A stretch of 64,000 bases of DNA from Phallus indusiatus. Taxonomy: Eukaryota > Basidiomycota > Agaricomycetes > Phallales > Phallaceae. Positions within the stretch are counted from its first letter, which is position 1. Each line of letters opens with the position of its first letter. Below are positions 58,401-64,000 of this stretch, in pieces. Below the pieces are notes generated by a model. That model had not been told where the DNA came from, made no database searches, and worked only from the letters and a program-made list of their open reading frames with translations. The stretch is from assembly GCA_027605045.1 (NCBI GenBank), contig JAQFWX010000002.1:2108001-2172000 (forward strand), in the 5' to 3' direction. The position numbers and the translations under genes were made by a program.

Positions 58401-59738
58401 TCGAAATCCCCTTACAGCAATAATATTAAGAACCAAATACGCCATAGTAAGAAGGAACGAAGACTTACCGGTACTTAAAGTCGCGATTCCTATTTGCAGT
58501 ATCAAAGAATGTTCAATGGTTTTGAAAATTTGATCAAATGATTCCTTGAACTCCGAAATCCTCTTATCGTAAATCGGCCCTTTTACGACATTTGTAGCTG
58601 ATTATGATGAAATGTCACATGGCTTGAATCAAGTTGAAATGAAAAGTAGTTACGAGCCCAATTCCCAGTATATTCCCTGATAAATTCGATGCACTTGCCA
58701 GTTTTATCGATGAGAAGTTTCAATTTATCGCTTTGAGTGTCTGTAAGAGCAGACAGTCGGTTCGCTTCGTTTATATATATGTAGATATCCGCCAAGCGCT
58801 CAAATAATTCTTGAACATTGCTGTTCCGATCTATGTGCATTTGAAGAATCTAAAGAGCGAATAAGTTATTGACAAAGAGAAGAATACGCACACTCACATC
58901 CGGAACAATTGACAAAATGCTCCAAACTTGCTGGCCGTATGGGTGCAACTATGAGATGTTATGTATTCTATTTGAGGTGACTTACAAGCTAACAATAGTG
59001 AAATACAAACCGAAGAAATGGAATCTACTGCCGTCTTTACGAGATCGAAATAAGTAAGAAATGTGGACCATGACACGTCTGGGGTAAACCAGATATCCTC
59101 GCTTTGCCGTTTTGTTTTGTCTAGTAGATCCTTGAAGCGATCTTCTGTGATTGTAAAGCGTAGTTGGCTCCCTTTATTTATGGGGACTTTGCAAATTTCT
59201 GCAACCTATTTATAAAACGAGAACAGAGACAAAGATACGGACACACACCGTAAGATGTTTGCATAAAAAGAAGATCGGACACGGTATTTGTAGACTCTCC
59301 AATTAAACTGCCTATCTCGTTCAGCTTTGCTTTTTTCATACGAATTTTAAAGGTAATAGCGGATTCTGCGGTGACGTTATAGCTATAAAACTTGGTTAAT
59401 CGAATGGCCAACGCTTCCTCAAATGAGGTAACCTCACAGAACTTGTTCGCTCCAAACAACCTGATTACCGTGGTAATTCGCCACGGCCGACTTCAATTTC
59501 TTGTCATCATTTCCGGTAACTTTGACGATTTCGATAAGAAAAATTGGTTTGCGATGAGGAAATGAAGTAAGGGGAGGGTTTATTAATTTGATGTCTATAC
59601 AAACTATATTAGACTACGCGCGATATACAACTTTTACTTTCCTACCAGAGATCGTATATCGGTATTGATCAAACCTGCAAAAAAATTGATTATTTCGCTA
59701 AACACCATCAAGAAATAAGTTTACAGTAGCGACGGCAT
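55489..59738 (-). CDS. NLR gene D: NACHT with S/T/D/E-rich repeat tail instead of WD40
   Basis: Twelve exons: 59725-59738, 59646-59674, 59438-59594, 59249-59382, 59011-59198, 58898-58948, 58654-58849, 58469-58597, 57427-58410, 56962-57366, 55884-56903, 55489-55826. The sum is 3645 nt (1214 aa), all phases consistent. The start is the ATG at 59738. The C2-like and helical domains match genes B and C exon for exon. NACHT has Walker A GRAGAGKS (~352-359), Walker B LVIIIDALDE (~447-456) and IIITSRPE, but homology stops near residue 506, so the winged-helix part and WD40 repeats are absent. The ~700-residue tail is rich in Ser, Thr, Asp and Glu and contains nested duplications (about 56101-56235 and 56341-56475 are near identical). 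The 58-nt intron at 56904-56961 is my inference, needed to keep the frame. It may be a regulator or decoy NLR, or a gene in decay; I favour a real gene. Confidence 0.75.
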
Positions 59739-60566
59739 TGCGACCTGGATTGAGGAACTGTTTAGTTAGAAGGAAGTGTGGTTGGGTGCTACTAGGGTTT
59801 GGGTTTGGATGTCAACTGTGAAGAAACAATAAGGTTACCATGAGGTCCTGAATTCTTGTTCAAATGAACGTCTAATACCACTGCATCCTGCAAGGACTCG
59901 CCCACCCCGTGGAATTTGCTTCTTCAGTTTATTAAGGTAAGCGTCTCTTTGATTGCGATCGATTGTGATCTGCAGCACTGTAAAGGATAGTGGCGCAGCA
60001 CCAAAAACTTGAAGCGCTCAGACGTCAACGCGTCACCGTTTTGCTATTCGCAGGACGAGTTGAAGATTGTCTCTCAAGGTAATCACAATAGTTTTTATTC
60101 ATGAATATCGCTATTAGGCTTCTTGTATCAGTATGGCATGAATAATAAACGCGCTTTAAGCGTGGGGCACAGTTGCTAACCATTGGTGCTAGTTTTAGAC
60201 TCGGAACACAATGAAAATGACGATCAGACCCGGACGGTGCACCTTCAAAAGAAGGGGGTCTAGGGCAAAATTTGTTGTCAGTCTTGACATGTCCCGGACT
60301 TAAATTGGAATACATACATCCCACGTTTTGTCTGGCATTACCTACCTAAGCCCCGTTTTTTATTGTCAATTCCCACTCCCAGCTTTTGTTTCGAACCATA
60401 TCCCCTTGAATTTTCCCCTTAATTTTTTTTTTAAAACAAACAAGTGAATTTACAAAGTAACCTTATCACATCACAGCATTAACCTACGCAGTTGATGCCC
60501 AAACCCAAACTTCTTCGGCGCAAGCGTGATAGCCGGAGTTTTTCTTCAACCACAAGCAGCAGTGAT
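59739..60566. other. Upstream region of NLR D, no gene seen
   Basis: This is the sequence between the gene D start and the young LINE insertion. It holds a few poly(T)/poly(A) runs (about 60427-60438) but no similarity to the repeat modules that I can support and no coding stretch. The promoter of gene D should lie in the first few hundred bases; no clear TATA box was identified. Confidence 0.4.
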
Positions 60567-60581
60567 AAGCTCAGAACGATT

Positions 60582-61746
60582 CGCAGCAGGAGGAATCTGG
60601 TTCGGAGAAAACGACCCAAGAAATACATCAATTAAACTACCCCAAAGATTCAACACGAACAACGCCGGTGAATTAATAGCAATCCTGAAACTACTACAAA
60701 TGACTCCAAAAAACGAAGATCTGGAAATAAGAACAGACTCACAATACGCCATAGATCAACTAACCAAACACGCTGAAAAGAATGAAGACGAAGGATGGAC
60801 AAACAGTGCAAATAATGAGATCATACAAGCAACACTGGCCTGGCTAAAATCCCGAAACGCCATAACAATCTTCCGAAAAGTAAAAGGCCACTCCGGGATA
60901 GAAGGTAATGAAGGGGCAGACGAATTGGCCTCAATGGGGCTGTCAAAAGCCCACGAAGACCTAATAAACCTTGACGTACCTACCTCACATAAGACAAGAG
61001 GTCTAAAGCTCGCAACGGCCTCCCAAGCCCTAATATACAAAGCCCTGATTCAGAGTAAAAACTACGAAGAAAGGCGTAAAACGGAGATCATGGCCGATAT
61101 AATCAAAACAAACCTAGAAATAACAACCGGAGAACCTCCAACCTCAAGCCGGCTATGGCTCTCCATCAGAAACAAAAACCTAAGCAAGGAAATTCAACAC
61201 TTCCTCTGGAAATCCATGCACAATGCATACAAAATAGGGGAATACTGGAAATACATACCAGAAGTAGCCCACTATGGCCAATGCCAAACATGCGGCACCA
61301 CAGAAAATATGCTCCACATCATGCTAGAGTGCAACGCCATAAATTATGAGACCCTATGGGACCTAACAAGAAAACTATGGGAGAGCGCCGGTTACGACTG
61401 GCCCGAAAAGAATATCGGCACCATCCTAGGAAGCACAGCCGTCAACTTCAAAAACGAAAATAATAGAACATTAGGTGGCAAATCTAGTCTATACACAATC
61501 ATAATGTCTGAAACGGCATTTCTACACTGGAAAACTCGCTGCAACTGGAAAATAGAACACGAATCCAACCCTGAAAAAATACCGCCAAGAGGAAAACTCA
61601 TCAACTCATGGATCCAAACTTTTACAGAACGCATCCTCTTCGACATCCGAGCCACAAATCCAAAATTCGGAAGAAGAACAAAAAAGATAAAAAGGTTCAA
61701 GCCATATGGGGCCCAGCCCTCCACAACGATAGAATCAAAGACATGA
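60582..61746 (+). pseudogene. LINE ORF2 C-terminus: RNase H and CCHC region
   Basis: This open fragment of about 388 codons lacks its native start. The upstream in-frame ATG at 60526 lies outside the LINE and is coincidental. It encodes most of an RNase H domain (TNNAGELIAILKLLQM, RTDSQYAIDQLTKH, KVKGHSGIEGNEGADELA), then a linker and a terminal zinc-binding motif CQTCGTTENMLHIMLEC, typical of the end of fungal LINE ORF2 proteins. The first acidic RNase H motif is missing through truncation. No stop or shift occurs up to the TGA at 61744-61746, consistent with a recent insertion. It would not be functional alone. Confidence 0.88.
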
Positions 61747-61998
61747 CGCCCGACGACATCAGGGGTTTTTAGTGGGTATTGCACAAGGGCGTCCGCCCTG
61801 AGTCCCACACTACCTCCAACGAGAGGTGTGCGTAAATGCATTTTTCCCCTGATCGAACGTCACTGGCATAAGAACAATAGGAACACCCACGGTCTACACC
61901 CAGGTCACTACGCGTGATCCACCAGCTGTCCGTGAATGCTGGACTATGTCCAAACACTTTACAGACTTTAGCTCCATTAAAAAAAAAAAAAAAAAAAA
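60582..61998 (+). mobile_element. 5'-truncated LINE copy with poly(A) and target duplication
   Basis: This is a young LINE insertion bounded by a 14-bp direct repeat AGCTCAGAACGATT (60568-60581 and 61999-62012) and ending in a run of about 20 A at 61979-61998. It is 5'-truncated within the RNase H domain, as is usual for target-primed reverse transcription. The 3' untranslated part is 61747-61978. Confidence 0.9.
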
Positions 61999-62012
61999 AG
62001 CTCAGAACGATT

Positions 62013-64000
62013 GAAGTCGTAGGTCCACAGAGGCACACAAGTATATTCAACCTACGTCACGGACGGCCTCGTCAGTGATGGTCTCACTCGTTTTTCGCAC
62101 GACTGCCATTATCAGCCTCACAAACGTCGCTGATGATTCCAGAACAAGCAAGGAGTAGTAGGCATAAGAATGACCGTTGGACGATGATGAAATGTTCTCA
62201 TTGTTGCTTCGTCGTCGATGGCTAGAACATTGGTGAAGAGGTTTAGTATCAGCTTGTGCGTGTTAGACGACGCACGACGCACTTTCAGTCTGACATTGAC
62301 ACCGCCCAACAGGTTCCATCATGTCGTCTTCTCCGCCAAATTTAGTTATATCTGACACATGATCCTCTCGGCCCTATTTACCGAATGATCGATGACATCG
62401 CTGTCTTAACAGAGAGTTTCGACGTCGGCGTTGGTGGAGAAGCTTTGGATGCGCTACCACCCTGCATTCCTGAGAACGCCGATGGGTCTTGGGTGTAGGC
62501 TATCAACAATGAATCTGTTAGCGTCGATATGAATTGGGAAACATTTTCGTACCTTCTTGAACACGATGAATATCGACATTGAATACACTATATCTTGTGG
62601 GAACACTTTGGGTGAATGGAAACTTGGGGAGCAATTTATGCAAGCTAGAAGATGATTAGAATGAGCGACATCGAAGATCACGACGATTACATACCGGATA
62701 ATTCACGTAGTCTCCAGAGAGATGTATGTGATTCTGTCAATCTGAGCTGCACCTCTGCGTCCACCATCCGCGACACTAACAGTGCAGCCTCTTACGCGAT
62801 CCGGATCCACCAGCAGCGATAAGAACAGCGGACAAGTATGGACAGAGCTACCGAAAGCGCCACCGCATTGACGTAAGCCCACAAGAGCACACTTTATTGA
62901 GGAAGATAAACGCGGAATCGAGGGTATCACCACGGCTTTGTTGAGATCCAAGGCGTTCAGCATGTTTGTAAATGAAAATCCCGTCTGACCATGAATTGAA
63001 TCGTGTTTTTCCGCTGTGGCTCTGTCGTCGGTTGCGTGCGATGTGCTGGCAGAGGAGCTCCAGAACATGCTTTTGGTCCAAGAAAGAATTATGGACTTGC
63101 TCATGTTAGTTTCTGTGTGACGAGAACTCTGTTCATGAGGCCTTCGTCGAGTCGTCTTCCTCTACAAGATTAGTCGTACCCAACATATATACTTCGTGTC
63201 CTGATTCACTGTATGAATCGATGGTATCGCTGACTTTGACGAGAGCTTCGAGATCGGTGTCGATAGAACTGTCGCCGAGATGTTGGCATGTCTGAGGTGT
63301 AGACTCTTAATGATGAATCTGTCGATATTGAGAGGGTGGCGAAATGTTATCTGGCGTTCTTAGACATAATGTTCGTGATATGGATGTCAACCTGGTGCGT
63401 ATCTTCAAGGACGCATTCTGTGCTGCGACGAACTTGAAGCGATCCAGTGCATGTAAGCTAGACAAGACGATTAGAACCGACAAAGTCGAGAAAAGAAAGC
63501 TAGAATATCATACCGAATTCATTGACTAGGCAGGAGATCTGACCTGCATTTCTCGCGTTCACCGTGTGTCATACTCCGTTCGGCGTTTTCCAGCAACACA
63601 AGCCGGAAAGTGTTCAAGAACATAGCACCCAGGTCAGCCAGCAGCGATAGCAACAGTCGAATGGGTAATTCACCAGCTCAAATAAAGTCACCAGAAGCGC
63701 CACTGCTCTTCGGATTATGCCTTCATTAGGCAAGATGAACGTGAAATCGAGGGTATCATCACAGCTTTCTTGAGCTTGAAGACGTTCGGAATGTTCGTAA
63801 AGAGCTTTGACGAATCCACACGAGTAACGACTACAATATCTTGTGCGTCTATTCCAGCTGAGCCCCTCGGTCGCAGAATGATGAGATAGAGGATGGATAT
63901 GTGTGACAACGGGAATGGTGGATAGGACGTGGTTTGGAAGAAGTAGTGGGAGACTACGAAACGAAGACAGTGGGCTGACACTGGAAAATGGGGCAAAAAC
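62013..64000. repeat. Degenerate module, M type, upstream of NLR D
   Basis: Related to 15600-17060 and 36900-38350. 63154-63355 matches 16215-16415, and 63560-63900 matches 16606-16950 closely, including CTTGAAGACGTTCGGAATGT. The minus strand shows the recurring peptide with DFTFILPNEGIIRRAVALLV followed by stops. The copy runs off the right edge. No intact gene. Confidence 0.65.

Noticed and set aside
60526..60581. N-terminal extension of the RNase H ORF (ATG at 60526)
   Set aside because: The sequence before 60582 is host DNA ending in the LINE target duplication; the ATG is fortuitously in frame.

Overview
The window looks like a transposon-rich, accessory region of a basidiomycete (probably agaricomycete) nuclear genome. 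The reasons are many short introns (about 50-65 bp, GT...AG), several large NACHT-type NLR genes of the kind common in mushrooms, Ty3 chromoviruses with C-terminal chromodomains, and LINE fragments. I see no housekeeping gene, tRNA or rRNA. The species cannot be named from sequence alone.

Layout. 1-9987 is a nest of related Ty3 chromoviruses. Element 1 (1455-7673, +) is complete, very young (LTRs differ at one base) and sits in the gag gene of element 2 (- strand, running off the left edge). The 5' LTR of element 2 (8462-9170) is split by a solo LTR of the same family (8553-8904). Element 2 lies in the gag gene of element 3 (9171-9987), and element 3 lies in an NLR gene (remnant A, 9988-11314). 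These elements share an 11-nt match between the start of the predicted RNA and the primer-binding site, the signature of Tf1/sushi-type self-priming. 11315-18715 holds degenerate repeat modules. 18716-20529 is one half of a segmental duplication and carries a 662-bp Mutator-like foldback element.

20530-29714 (-) is a second kind of chromovirus. Its LTRs and coding DNA are packed with short near-perfect inverted repeats, about one hairpin every 30-40 bp where I counted, and it has an extra third ORF downstream of pol. It is inserted 26 bp beyond the stop codon of NLR gene B. The matching empty site is preserved beside gene C at 42089-42094.

The NLR cluster is all on the minus strand: remnant A, gene B (29745-36415, broken by a 1131-bp TIR element), gene C (42121-47754, intact, 10 exons, 1710 aa) and gene D (55489-59738, 12 exons, 1214 aa). 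Exon phases agree through every junction in C and D. The predicted proteins start with a C2-like beta domain, then a helical signalling-type domain, then NACHT. B and C end in WD40-type repeats. D has lost the second half of NACHT and the WD40 region and carries a long Ser/Thr/Asp/Glu-rich duplicated tail instead. Upstream of each NLR gene lie related decayed repeat modules, so the locus probably grew by repeated duplication of an NLR-plus-module unit. A decayed LINE (49040-52010) and a young 5'-truncated LINE copy with poly(A) and target duplication (60582-61998) complete the inventory.

As a system, B, C and D resemble fungal intracellular immune/allorecognition receptors that diversify by duplication, conversion and transposon insertion. 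All domain names are my reading of motifs; no database was searched.
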